64,000 nt of DNA from Stropharia rugosoannulata (Eukaryota; Basidiomycota; Agaricomycetes; Agaricales; Strophariaceae): positions 186,001-250,000 of the forward strand of contig JANCIK010000010.1 of assembly GCA_028532985.1 (NCBI GenBank), read 5' to 3'. Made by a program: the position numbers and the translations under genes. A model generated the notes under the pieces. That model ran no database searches. It worked only from the letters and a program-made list of their open reading frames with translations, and was not told the origin of the DNA. Shown here one piece after another: positions 13,095 through 23,990 of the stretch (the stretch's first letter is position 1; each line of letters begins with the position of its first letter).

Positions 13095-15803
13095 ATGATT
13101 CGCAAACGCCGGCCACTGCGATTGCGTACTATTGACAACTCTGATGTCCGATCTGGTCTTATCACCCACGAAGTACACTTGCGCGCCTTTATTGAGGACC
13201 ACGAGATGCTGGTCCTGGATGTAACAGATATCGGCGATGACAATGTTATCTTGGGCATTTCCTGGCTCCGCAAGCATGATCTCACTATTGGATGGCAACA
13301 TTCAGTCATTGACTTCACATCTGATTACTGCAAAACTCACTGCTTGCCTTCGTCCAGGCCTTCCTTGGCAGTTCCAGTGTCTCGGGGAGCCGCTTGTGCT
13401 CCTGGTCGTCCTCGTTGCCCACCACCTAGACGCTTTCTTCAATGGCAACAACGTGAGCTACAACGTGCTGCCTCTGCAGCAGTGCTAGGCAATGAGATCT
13501 TCCAGGCTGCTGCTGCGCTACGTGCTGAGTTTTGCTCTGATGCATCTGTGCGTTGGGCAGCTCTTGCGCGTCGATCATTTGTGGGCTGCAAGACTAATGC
13601 ATCAGCTGCTCGAGTGCGTGTAGCTAGTGAGTCTTTTGCTGGCTTGAAGTGTTCTCGCACTCGTCGAACACACTTTCTTCGTCAGGCACGGGAGGAGGCT
13701 GTGCGGGTTGCGCGTGCGGTGGTGGATGATGCCCTACAGTATGTCACCCAGGAGGCTGGTACGTCTGTGCCTGGGGATTCTGGTGTGTTCTTCGAGCAGC
13801 AGTGGGGCGAGGATGTGAGCAGAGGTGGTTGCCATAGCATGCCCAGGCAGGGTGTACGGGCAGCAGCAGGTCGGTCTATATCGCAAGTCCTGGCAGAAGA
13901 GGCTCGGAAGGTGGCAGCCCCAGTCGAACAGACGGTGGAGGAGATGGTTCCGGTTGAATTTCACGAATTTCTGGATGTTTTTAGCAAGAAGAAGTCTGAG
14001 CGGTTACCTGCCCACACACAGCATGACCTTGCTATTGACCTTCTTCCGGGTGCAACCCTCCCTCGACCTGGCAAGCTGTACCAGCTATCGGCTACAGAAC
14101 TGGTTACCCTCAAGGAGTTCATCGACGAGAGCCTCGCAAAAGGCTATATCCGTCCGTCAAGTGTGCCATGCGGTGCCCCTGTCTTTTTTGTGAAGAAAAA
14201 GGATGGTTCGTTGCGTCTTGTTGTTGACTTTCGGGCACTTAACGCGGTTACACGCCCCGATGCCTACCCCATTCCCCTGACCTCGGAGCTGTTGGATCGC
14301 CTCAAGTCTTCTAAAGTATTCACGACATTGGATATGCGCTGGGGCTACTACAATGTACGCATTCGGCAGGGCGATGAGTGGAAAACATCTTTCCGCACTC
14401 GATATGGCCAGTTTGAGTTCCTGGTAATGCAATTCGGCCTTCGCAATGCCCCGGCCGCATTTCAGCGTATGGTTAACACACTATTTCATGACCTGGTTGA
14501 TGTGAATGTGGCGTTATACTGTATTGCTATGGATCCTGTTAAAGTTTCCGGGGTGACAGATTGGCCTACTCCCCGCAATCTCAAGCAGGTGCAGAGCTTC
14601 CTCGGATTTTGCAACTTCTACCGCAAATTTGTGGCCAACTATGCAGAGCTCTCGAAGCCCCTGGAGCGGCTGAAGCGGAAGGATGTAGCATGGCGTTGGG
14701 GAGTGGAGGAGGACAGGGCATTTGTGCATCTGAAGGAGGCCTTTGTACAGGCCCCTGTTCTGATGATGCCTGATATGCACGCCCCATTTCGAGTAGAGAC
14801 AGATGTATCTGACTTTGCAGTGGGTGCTATTTTATCGCAGGCGGATGCTTCTGGTGACTGGCGCCCCGTGGCTTACTTCTCAAAGGCTATGCAGCCTGCA
14901 GAACACAACTATAATATTTACGACAAGGAGTTGCTCTCGATTGTGCGTGCTCTCGAAGTCTGGCGGCCCTACCTGGAAGGGAGTCCTCATACTGTCGATA
15001 TTTTCTTGGACCACCGTAACCTTGAGTACTTCATGGCAGCCAAGGACCTCAATTGGCGACAGGCGCGTGCAAACACCTTGGCTATGTTAACTCGCAACTA
15101 CTATTGGCCACGGATGTCTGAATTCGTGAACCGCTATGTTGATGGGTGTGTGACATGCCAGCGGACAAAACCTCGACATCAAAAGCCATACGGTCCCCTG
15201 CAGCCTTTGGAGGTGCCTGCTTGGCCGTGGCAGCATGTTTCAACGGATTACATTGGCCCCTTGCCAGAGTCAGCCGGCTGCAATGCAATCCAAGTAGTCT
15301 GCGACAAACTCACCAAACGTGCACACTTCTTGGGTGCCCGGACAACGGATACCGCAGAAAATATGTGTGATATGTTTATGTCGCGTGTATGGCCGCTGCA
15401 TGGGACTCCTAAGAAGATGATTTCGGATCAAGGGCCCCAGTTTATTGCACGTTACACAGCGCGGATGTGGGAGAGGATGGGCATCAAACGTGCCCTGTCT
15501 TCTGCTCACCATGCCCCCAGACGGACGGCCAGACGGAGCGGGCTAATCAAGAGCTCGAGATCTATTTGCGCGCCTACGTGGACTTCTATCAGGACGACTG
15601 GTTGCACTGGCTACCGTTTGCGGAATTTGCTTACAATAACCGAGTCAATGCATCTATTGGCATGTCTCCATTTTATGCAGAATATGGGTACAACCCCACG
15701 TACTCCATTGACCCCGTTAATTCCCAATCTGTGCCAAAGGCAGATGAGCGCTTGGACCGGGTACGCGAGATTCAGCAGGAACTTACCTCTTTGCTTGAAT
15801 TAG
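13095..15803 (+). pseudogene. pol: Ty3 pol, 902-codon frame lacking key catalytic segments
   Basis: One open frame covers the protease end (ILGISWLRKHD, near 13250), RT (FFVKKKDGSLRLVVDFRALN near 14190), RNase H (TDVSDFAVGAILSQ near 14800; YDKELLSIVRA; LDHRNLEYF) and the integrase N-half (CVTCQRTKP near 15150; STDYIGPLP near 15240; SDQGPQF near 15425). Three losses are visible. The protease DSGA box is replaced by VTRAMIEF around 13045. RT jumps from NVALYC to IAMDPVKV at about 14520, removing the YxDD box and the end of the palm. RNase H jumps from LNWRQA to RANTLAML near 15060, removing its last Asp and the integrase His pair. The RT and RNase H gaps keep the frame. A small indel near 15512 then shifts the integrase C-half into another frame. 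Enzymatic activity is not expected. Confidence 0.85.
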
Positions 15804-16327
15804 CCGCAGAGCGCATGAAGCGGTTCCATGACAGATGGGTCGCCGAAGCTCCCCCCCTTGAGGCTGGGAGCAAGGTTTTCCTCGAGCATGCGGATTTACG
15901 CTCAACACGTCCCAGCCACAAGCTGGATTTCCGTCGTTTTGGTCCCTTCACGGTCTCGCAGAAGTTGTACGACACTGCATATAGGCTGCAGCTCCCAGAC
16001 GGTTGGACCATTCACGATGTGTTCCATGTGTCATGCCTGGTACCTTTCCGCGAAGACACGATTCCTGGTCGGCTGGTTCCTCCCCCGCCAGCGGTGCAGA
16101 TGGAGACAGGTGACGAGGTCGAGATCGAGCGCATTCTACGTGAGCGGCGCACGAGGGGCAGGGTTGTCGAGTTCTTGGTGAAGTGGAAGGGCTATGATGA
16201 GAGCGAGAACGAGTGGCTGAAAGAATATGACATGCCGCACGCGCAAGAGCTGATTGCAGAGTTCCGCCGTGACGAGGCGGCAAGAGGCCGGCGTCGTCGT
16301 GGCAGGCATGCACCCCGTGTGGATTAG
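15515..16327 (+). pseudogene. pol: Ty3 integrase C-half and chromodomain (shifted frame)
   Basis: This continues the pol gene after the frameshift. QTDGQTERANQELEIYLRAY carries the third integrase acidic residue (Glu of NQELE). FAYNNRVNASIGMSPFYAEY is the usual end of the core. LVPFREDTIPGRLVPPPPA leads into a chromodomain-like segment, VEFLVKWKGYDESENEWL (near 16170). The C-terminus is Arg-rich. A chromodomain defines the chromovirus branch of Ty3 elements and is thought to guide integration to heterochromatin (family knowledge). The stop is at 16325-16327. Confidence 0.85.
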
Positions 16328-16490
16328 GGCGTGAGGCAGGCGGGCGGGGCAAGAGATGGGGTACGAGAGACATTTATTTTATTTTATTTTATTTCTACAA
16401 CGTTCCGCAACGTTCTCTTGTAGCTGCGGACTTCTTTCGGACTTGTTTCTATTCCTGGCTCATTCCCTGCCTTATTCGGAGGGGGGATAG

Positions 16491-16560
16491 TGTAATCCAT
16501 GGTCGCCCATTGTATCTCCTCTTGCTCACTCCGTGCTTTATATATTAGCATTCTTTAGAG
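16491..16560 (+). repeat. start of Ty3 3' LTR, probably truncated
   Basis: TGTAATCCATGG follows the purine-rich tract directly and is trailed by a TATA-like stretch (GCTTTATATATTAG). No partner LTR was found in the window, so the right boundary is only estimated. The next gene on the reverse strand ends inside it (stop at 16545). Confidence 0.5.
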
Positions 16561-17064
16561 CCATCAGTAAAGTTAACAGGACATGCATGCGCCGGAACAT
16601 ACATAGTTAAAACCTGTTCCCTTTCCCATCTGTCCATCTCGGTTTCTATGGGATTCTTTTCAGGGTCAGAGGGAGAAGATGGAGGTGGTGGAGAGTGCGC
16701 TTTCTTCTCGGAAGTGGTGCGCATGTGTGCGCGCGCTGGTAGCAGTGTTCTTGTACTCGATTGGGCAGTAGATTGACCAGCAGGAATGTTGAAAGCAGGA
16801 GTGCGCAGCGGTAACGGTCCTTTCTTAATGCGCTTAGCAACAGATGGTCCAGCAGAGTTAATAGTCGGTGATGGTTCCGGAGGCATAGACTCCTCCAAGA
16901 TCTGCGACGCTCGAAGTTTGCGCATACAAAGCTTTGAAGAGCCTGTTTATTCCTAGAATATGGACTAATATTCAGTCCAATAATGTACTTTGAGAACAAG
17001 ACTTACTTTTGATAATATTTCTGGCATGAGGCTCGATGATCTTCTCAGCTGAAGACTTTGGCAT
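16545..17064 (-). CDS. small two-exon gene of unknown function, 151 aa
   Basis: Exon 1 is 17064-17007 (MPKSSAEKIIEPHARNIIK) and exon 2 is 16942-16545. They are separated by a 64-nt intron with a GTAAGT donor and an ACAG acceptor. The phases agree and give 152 codons with stop. The protein is basic at its start, then Pro/Ser/Thr-rich with PPPPSSPSDPEKNP before a short helical end. No domain was recognised. Its 3' end overlaps the presumed Ty3 LTR start, so the original C-terminus may have been replaced when the element arrived. Confidence 0.45.
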
Positions 17065-18149
17065 AGTATCAGTGAATGGTGAAGTGGGAAGTGTGTTTGT
17101 CATTCAAGTGTGGTTTTAGCAATCATCACCTTCCATGGAAGGCAGGTGTGACTAGCTACTCATTGCGAGTTTGCGATAATTTGCGATTCAAAGCAATTCT
17201 AACAGAAGTAATTGCTTCTAGTTCTACTCTCTCCTTAAATTTCTATGTACTTGTATTCATTTTTGAGTGTATATCTAAATTTCTGGAGCATAGGAATCGC
17301 AAACATATTGCAAACATATCTCAAACACACATTCTGCTGTCCTTTCTCGCAAAAATAATACATGTGGGTGTTCTAAAATTTTAGACACAGTAGATTCATG
17401 TATTAAGTACATACTGCTAATAACCTGGCCCTATCGAGTCTTTACCTGAATTTAAAGGACATAGAAATCACAAACATATCAGAAACATATCTCAAACATG
17501 CTGTATCCCGTCTATTGGTAGATCCTTACCTTACATAAAGTTACCAGAAAGTCAGTGAGTCCATACCTTGTTACTCCAAGTATATTTTCTGTCTCAGAGA
17601 CTAGAGTTAGACTAGAGTTATAATAGAATTAATTGGACAAGGCTTGTATCTAAGTTGGCAGTTCCGAGTCCGACTCTGAGGTAATGGGTAAAACAAATGA
17701 TATTTTGAGGTCTACAATACATCTAAATATCTAATAATTCACTATATAACAGTTTGGGTGTACAAGGAATATGATATACACTATAGGAAGATGGTACCAA
17801 CTCGATGCAACTCTGATGAAGTTGCCTGGTTTTGGACGCCTCGGAAGCATCCAAGTCATGTGACAATGACATAATCACTTGGCTGGCTGTTACGCTGGCT
17901 GTTCACAAACGGGCCATAAACCATGGAGGGGCCTTTACCTAAGGTCCAAAAAGTAAATATATATACTCTAACTAGCTATATCTACACATACTGCAAGATT
18001 CAGGAACGTAGCTTTCCTACTTATCTCAGAGCAACACATATGTTGCTACAGCCCGAATTAAGCACCGTATGATGGCACAAGTCACATCAGTAACAGATGT
18101 GTGACAGACATGATGTCATTTCTCTGGCAAGGAGCGGCGAAGCAACCAC
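17065..18149. other. AT-rich intergenic with a diverged direct repeat
   Basis: No gene was supported. A roughly 45-bp segment near 17287-17330 (core CAAACATATCTCAAACA) recurs near 17458-17505, suggesting an old duplication. Confidence 0.4.
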
Positions 18150-18588
18150 TCAGGCAACTGGGAATCCATATCGATTGCGGTCCTTGATTACACTTGCCAT
18201 CATCCTCCAGTAGCTAATAACCCAAACAGGAAAGTTCTCGTGGCCTTCATTAAACCGTGCGTGAGTCAGTAACCGATTATGCTCTGTCCAACCAAGCCTG
18301 TCCAAAATCGTGCTCAAGAGATCGCATACATAGACATGCTTCAGGAGGGATTGGGCAAGTCCTCAACACTTCAACATTGCTGGTAGGTTCATCCATACTG
18401 AACCAGGTTTTGCTCTTTGTAGTAACAATGCTATATAATATATCAGGTATTTTGAAGGCCAGAAGCTCAGCAACTGATAAAGTCGACGAAGGAAATAGAT
18501 ATTTTTGGTATTTGGGCAGTCGAATGCATCTATTCTTAGCATCTTTAACATGCTCTGGTACATCTGAATACACTTTCTTGAGTCCCAT
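18150..18588 (-). pseudogene. C-terminal fragment of an agaricomycete-specific family
   Basis: The reverse frame from 18588 contains LRTCPIPPEACLCMRSLEHD followed by FGQAWLDRAQSV. After a frame change near 18250 it continues with NFPVWVISYWRMMASVIKD, ending at a stop at 18150. This pattern (CPIPP, AWLDGA, SVxD, FPxWVxSYW) is one I associate with a large agaricomycete gene family of unknown function that is often found near transposons. The upstream part is absent and the frame is broken, so this is a remnant. Confidence 0.5.
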
Positions 18589-18589
18589 T

Positions 18590-19491
18590 GAGCCTTCCAG
18601 GCTGTCTTTATGGCTGAGTGTCCAATCTTTGTTGGGGATAAAGGGTAGGAAAAAAGACCGTGAATCTGCGCACGTCGCGCACGGTATCCTAGATGCCGCG
18701 ATAAACTATGAACATTGATGTAAGGCCAAAGACAGATTGCTTACAAATCCATGAGCTACAAACATGGAATGGGCGCTGTTTTTCTCCAGGCAAGGCTGAA
18801 GTTCTTGTTGGGACCCGATCTGATGATGTCATACAAAAAAGTTTCAGATGTCGGGCCGTGCTCCCGTGGGATGATATCACGTGGCATACTCCTGCCGGTC
18901 TGCACCACTACCTGGGCATTGATAGTTGCTGCAGTTAGATATGAGGGCGTTTACCTAAGGCTCAAACTCTTTACCAATATATAGCCAGTACACTCAAATA
19001 CTTGTATGCCAAAAATCCAGAACGTAGATACGATATTTGACTCAGGATAGCAGGTGTACTCAAAAATAGCGGAGATTGATTCAGATTATGCGGAGTTTGA
19101 AATGGGCATGTCTGAACGTGTACACCACATATCCAAGGTAAAACAAAACAAACGAAGGAAGATGGCCCTTGTGCAACCGCGTGAAAATTCCGGTGAGTGT
19201 CAAAAGGTAAACTAGCAGCACTTCATCTAAGCTAACATTTGCCCAATGTTCTCCAATCAGGGCCCATAAGGTTGGAATTACCTGTATTCTTATCGTTTCC
19301 TTGGGAATCAAGTGCAATAAGAGGGCCAGAGATAATTGTTTGCGAGGAACTGCAGGTATGTAGATGATGTCCCATATTCTACAATGACTGAAGACAGCCA
19401 ATTATAAGGCACTTTCAAAAATAGAAAACTCTACAATAAGCGCTGATGCATATGGCTGGGGAATAAGAAAGGCTTTTGGAAGGCGTCACCT
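18590..19491. other. intergenic upstream of the JmjC gene
   Basis: No supported gene. It holds repeat copy B. The promoter of the next gene is presumably here; CCAATATATAGCC near 18973 is TATA-like but far from the start codon. Confidence 0.35.
18824..18865 (+). repeat. dispersed repeat copy B
   Basis: TGATGTCATACAAAAAAG followed by GGGCCGTGCTCCC; it matches 10266-10307 with the same spacing. The downstream GGCGTTTACCTAAGG (near 18947) resembles GGCCTTTACCTAAGG near 17932, so more than one block is shared between these non-coding regions. Confidence 0.6.
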
Positions 19492-22400
19492 ATGGACTCG
19501 TTTCTAAGTGAAACCAGTCGGGACAAAGGGTGGAAGACAGCTTGTGCCTATGCAATGGTTTACCGGCTGTTAGATATCAAGGCGCGGCTGGCGGCAGCAG
19601 ACGTAGCTGTTGAAGGAGGTGTAGCTGTTGAAGGAGGAATCGAGGCTACACGACCACTTCAGACAGGTGGGCAGCTCAAGTTGGAGGTAGCTTTATGTCC
19701 CCATTATCATCGTGTAACCAACCTGCCTAACTCCTCCTTGTTATCAGAAATTTCTCGGTGGGAGGTTAGTCAAGTGGCCATCGATCCTTTCCACCGCTCG
19801 CAGAGCCTTTTTTGAAGAAGATAAGAGGAGTCTCAACCCATCTGGTGAACAAGAGCAAACCCTACTCGAATTCATGGATACACTAGACAGCAACGCTAAG
19901 TTTAGTGCTATATGCACGAACTTCTGCACTGCCATCTTGCACTTTCGGATCATGCTTGGGGGCTGTCAAACTTCTTGTGGCATTCCAGACCTCCCTGATG
20001 AGAAGAAGAAATTGTATGATCTTCTTGAAGAGATGCAGGGCAAAAAAATACGGTCTCAAAGACATGCCCCGCAACATGTCCGAACACCCTTGCTCATGGC
20101 GACACTATTGTCTCCACTGACGCTCTTAATGGCAATCCGGCTGGATAACCAAAGCTTCAAGCGTGATTCACTTTTAATGGTAGGCTGTTCATTTCATCCT
20201 GGTGCTAGTATTGTTGAATCTTATGAATTTTCCAAGAATTTTATGGCGCTAGGATCATGGAGACCCCCAGTTATTCGGCTCCTTGAGAACGAAATTTGGA
20301 ACCAATTATTCCAGTTGGCCACCTCCCCAACAATATCTCGTACTCATATTTTGCATTCCATCCGACATATCATCCAAAGTCCCGAATTTGAAGCAGGGAT
20401 AAATGTCACCAAAACCCACCCTGATTATCTTACCTTCGGACCACCATCAGGAGAAAATGAAGAGCTTGAAAATCCTTTACAGGCACTACCCCCATCCAAC
20501 AGGACTCTCCTGCGAGATACTGCTATTGAACAGCCGCCTCGACCTATCGCAGCCACCACCGCCCCTGATTTCGAAATGCAGGAGGTTCAAAGTGGTCTCA
20601 CTAACGCTAGTGTGGAAAGGTCGCAAACCATTCCTGTCGCTGCTCTCGACAATTCACCCCAGAATATCGATCACATGGATGTTGCTCGGAGTCCTAATCA
20701 GCATGAGGGCGATCTAATGGATACCGACACCAGGATATCAAATGTACCTGTGCTAGCAGATGGGGGTGCGATTGAGTCGGTGTGTACTGAATCCTCTGAC
20801 AGCATGGAGGAAGACGATGGCATGGAATTAGATGATGGAGATGCAAGCAAAAGGTCTGCCGAGATTGGTGAAACCGAAGGCGATGAAGATGAAGATATGG
20901 AAAAAGGTTCTCACCATGTGAGTGACAGCGAAGATGATCATGCTCATGAGGCGGCCTTACCAGAGACGGCATATAAATCCGGAACAGGTAAGTTTTTAAT
21001 TCAGATATTAGATTGGCACCTGAGTTGATCATACCAAAAAGGCCGCAGCCAGCATGCTCGTAATAAGACTCTATCAATGGGACGTTCTCTACAGGGCGTT
21101 CAAGAGCCCAGAAAAGGTGAATACTACTTAATTTGGACACAACCCAGATGTTAATAGGACTGAACGCTTACACTGTACCTTTTCTAGAAAAGGGGAGGAC
21201 ACCCAGCAAGAGCGCAATTTTGAAGAAACCCATCTCTGTAATGAATCAGGCAAGCTCATCTGCTGCCGGACTAAACTCTTCTAAGAACAATAAAACTCGT
21301 GCGGCTAAGAAGGTGCAACCTGGGTTAGAAGGCTTAGACGCTACATATGAAAAAATTGCGGAAGACATCTGGATCAAAGTTCCGCAGAATATACACTGCA
21401 ATCTTGATGTTGATGAGCGACCTAAGATCAAGTCCATGACCGAAGTATATGCATATGGTCCCCTGCTAGACAGCAGGATCCAATTCCGGCCAGAGGTGCA
21501 TGTAAGTAAAACTACTTTTACCATAGATACAACATATATTCAGCTAACTTTAACAGGACATTGAGGTCCTCAACAACATTGAGGCATTGGCGCAGGCGGT
21601 GGAGAGCTGTTACATCGACGAAATGCCACTTCATTGCCACCCTACCAAGCAGGCTCAATCAATATTTCATGTCATATCACAAAAGGAGTTCGATGGACTA
21701 TCAGATAAAGCAGTTCAAGAGATTTTCCGGCACCGGCACATTGTCATTTATGATCTACCTTTCAAGGAGCTGCAGTTTGGTGAGGCACTGCGAACTTTAG
21801 GTGGCGGTTTGGAGAGAAAGATCCAACTCCAAGGTCTGCATTTCTTCTTCCGACTTTCCATGATCTGACCAAAAAATAGACCAATCTATGTCATTAGCTG
21901 CAGATCGCAATAAAATTGTTCGTGTAGGCACCCTCCGCGACCTTCTCAACCATGCTACTTCTTCGACAGGAAACGTCTTAAATGCCCTGGATTTCCCTAT
22001 GCATCATGCGTCAATGACTCCAACTCCCTTTTCATCAGATGCTCATGCACTTTTACAAACAGTTCAGAATCCAAAATTGGATTTGATCGAGCGGTTCCCT
22101 GTTGGCGACTTTCGCTGGGGCCTGGCTGCCACTTCAGGCGCATTCCACGCTTTTCACATTGACAGTAACGGTCTTGGAACATTTGTGACTCCTCTTACTG
22201 GTGCCAAATGGTGGATAGTGGCCCGTCCCATCGAAGGTCTGGACCGGTCTATATTTCAAGATATCAATCTCCTTCTCAACAAATCCTTCGATATCAACGG
22301 GAGTGGCAAGGGTCTTTTTTATTTAGAAGCCATTCTTCTGTTGCCAGGTGTGAAGTTGTAAGATCTGCTTCTTATCTGCGTTTTTATCTCTCTAATAATT

Positions 22401-23447
22401 TATAGTATTATGCAACCTAATACAATTCATGCAGTGTACACTCTCTCAAGCTCGGTGGTCCATGGAGGCCACTTTTACTCGACGTCGACAATGAGAGACA
22501 GCCTTGCTGCCAGTTTGCACACTTGTGTTCTTAATCGGTTAATGACAAATACCGACCATCCGCCTGCATATGCTTCAATTCGCCGCATGATAGACCTGTA
22601 CTACCATGCACTAATCAAAGGCAACATAGACGATAATGGTGAGTTACCATTTATCTTGAAGCAGAATCACTTGTTAAACGCAGAATAAGACCCTGCAAAG
22701 GCTCATATCCCCGATGTGGGCACCCCTGATGGATTGATAGATCTACTGTCAACCTGCTCTCTTGGAAAATTACTCAATGTCATTGACTGCAGAACATATG
22801 GCGAGGCAAACTTGAAAATGACTTACTATCAATATCAAGATTGGCTTAAACATGATGCAACATCTCTTCCGCCTGAGGAACGCCTGGCTAATCAATATGC
22901 ACACGGGCAGTGTGCAGACCTGCTGCTATGGGCTGACACCAACTATGAAATTGTTACAACCTCTGAAAATGGTGAAGAAAATGTCATATCTGTCAGCAAT
23001 TTCGAAAGGAACTGCTTTGAGCGCCAAGTTCAGCTGCTCCAGTGTTACAAATACTTTGCTGACAAGGATCACTTCAAGCACGACGCCAATTTCACCAGTG
23101 AGAACCTTGGGATACAATTGGCCACCCTTTGCAAAAAGTATTCCCTGACAAAGTGGATGATGGATCGGAAGGTAGCTTTGTCTGGGATCCCTTCAGTTGA
23201 CCGACAGATTTTCCCGCCCTTGCACAGAATGAAAGTGAAGCAAACTGGGGACCGAATCGTATCAGTTGAGCAATTGTCTTTCAAGGCCCTGCTTAAGGCT
23301 GGAATGACCGACCGTGATGGAATGTATGAAAAGTTTCTAGCTGATTCAGATACAACCATAGGTGCGCAAAAGTTTGTTTATGGCATTTAATGCAGTGTTT
23401 GACCTGGAACTACAGAGGGCCCAAGCAGTAAGAAAAGGAAAGTGTGA
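19492..23447 (+). CDS. JmjC-domain protein, 9 exons, 1171 aa
   Basis: Exons by hand: 19492-19686, 19748-20987, 21042-21116, 21188-21501, 21557-21833, 21880-22357, 22406-22638, 22690-23361, 23416-23447. The sum is 3516 nt, exactly 1172 codons with stop. The middle part has a cupin-type JmjC signature. The iron ligands H-x-D lie in FHAFHIDSNG (22155-22163, about residue 793), a Lys in GAKWWIVARP may bind 2-oxoglutarate, and the distal His is in QPNTIHAVYT (22428-22430, about residue 868). JmjC enzymes are Fe(II)/2-oxoglutarate oxygenases, often histone demethylases; the substrate here is unknown. An acidic, low-complexity region (near 20800-20930) precedes the domain. The C-terminus ends SSKKRKV, an SV40-like nuclear localisation signal created by the last splice. 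The 19492 ATG is supported by an in-frame stop upstream. No disabling change was seen. Confidence 0.82.
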
Positions 23448-23990
23448 GTGAAGAGTGTATACTTTTGCTTCTGTGGGGATTAGGCATTTGGAACCTATTG
23501 TATACATTTCTTCATGTATTACTCGTCGTCAAATGTCAGAAAAATCCAAAATAGGATATCAGCAGGTGACGCTTCTGATGAAATCATAAGTACTTATCAC
23601 TTTGCCCGTAGAGACATGTAACCGTACTTGTCAGGTATGATAATCTAATTATAACAACCAGTTAGCTCATGATATGGATTATCTGCAACATATAAGTTCA
23701 ATATAAGTACATGTAAACATATCAGTGGAGAAGTCATCAGCGTCCAATCAGCACTTATCAGTACTGATGGATTCACGCAGGCTAGTGTATAAGCAGTACA
23801 TAAGCCTTATATAAGTTTGGATAACTTATGTGATCATATCATGTCAGCATGATCGATCCACTACAAGTATTTATCCGTACCCTCATTAAATACTATATGC
23901 AACTATAAGACAAGTATAAGACAGGTGTAAGGTACATACTATCTTTCCCAATTGCACTACATGTTTAAACCATAGAATAGAATCGTAGAC
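23448..23990. other. AT-rich intergenic with many TATAAGT words
   Basis: No gene. Short words such as CATATAAG, TATAAGTAC and CTTATCA recur several times between 23580 and 23930, giving a degenerate repetitive look without a clear period. Confidence 0.4.

Larger units (their letters stand above)
12600..16560 (+). mobile_element. 5'-truncated chromodomain Ty3 (chromovirus) element
   Basis: From left to right: gag zinc knuckle (12649-12690), protease relic (about 12960-13310), reverse transcriptase and RNase H (about 13950-15060), integrase (15060-16110), chromodomain (about 16110-16260), a purine-rich tract GAGGGGGGATAG at 16478-16489 and the start of a 3' LTR, TGTAATCC, at 16491. No 5' LTR or gag capsid part was found upstream; ordinary exons of another gene occupy that place. 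The element is therefore truncated at its 5' end and cannot move on its own. Confidence 0.8.

Noticed and set aside
18257..18718. Forward 153-codon frame
   Set aside because: It is antisense to the reverse-strand fragment that carries recognisable family motifs.
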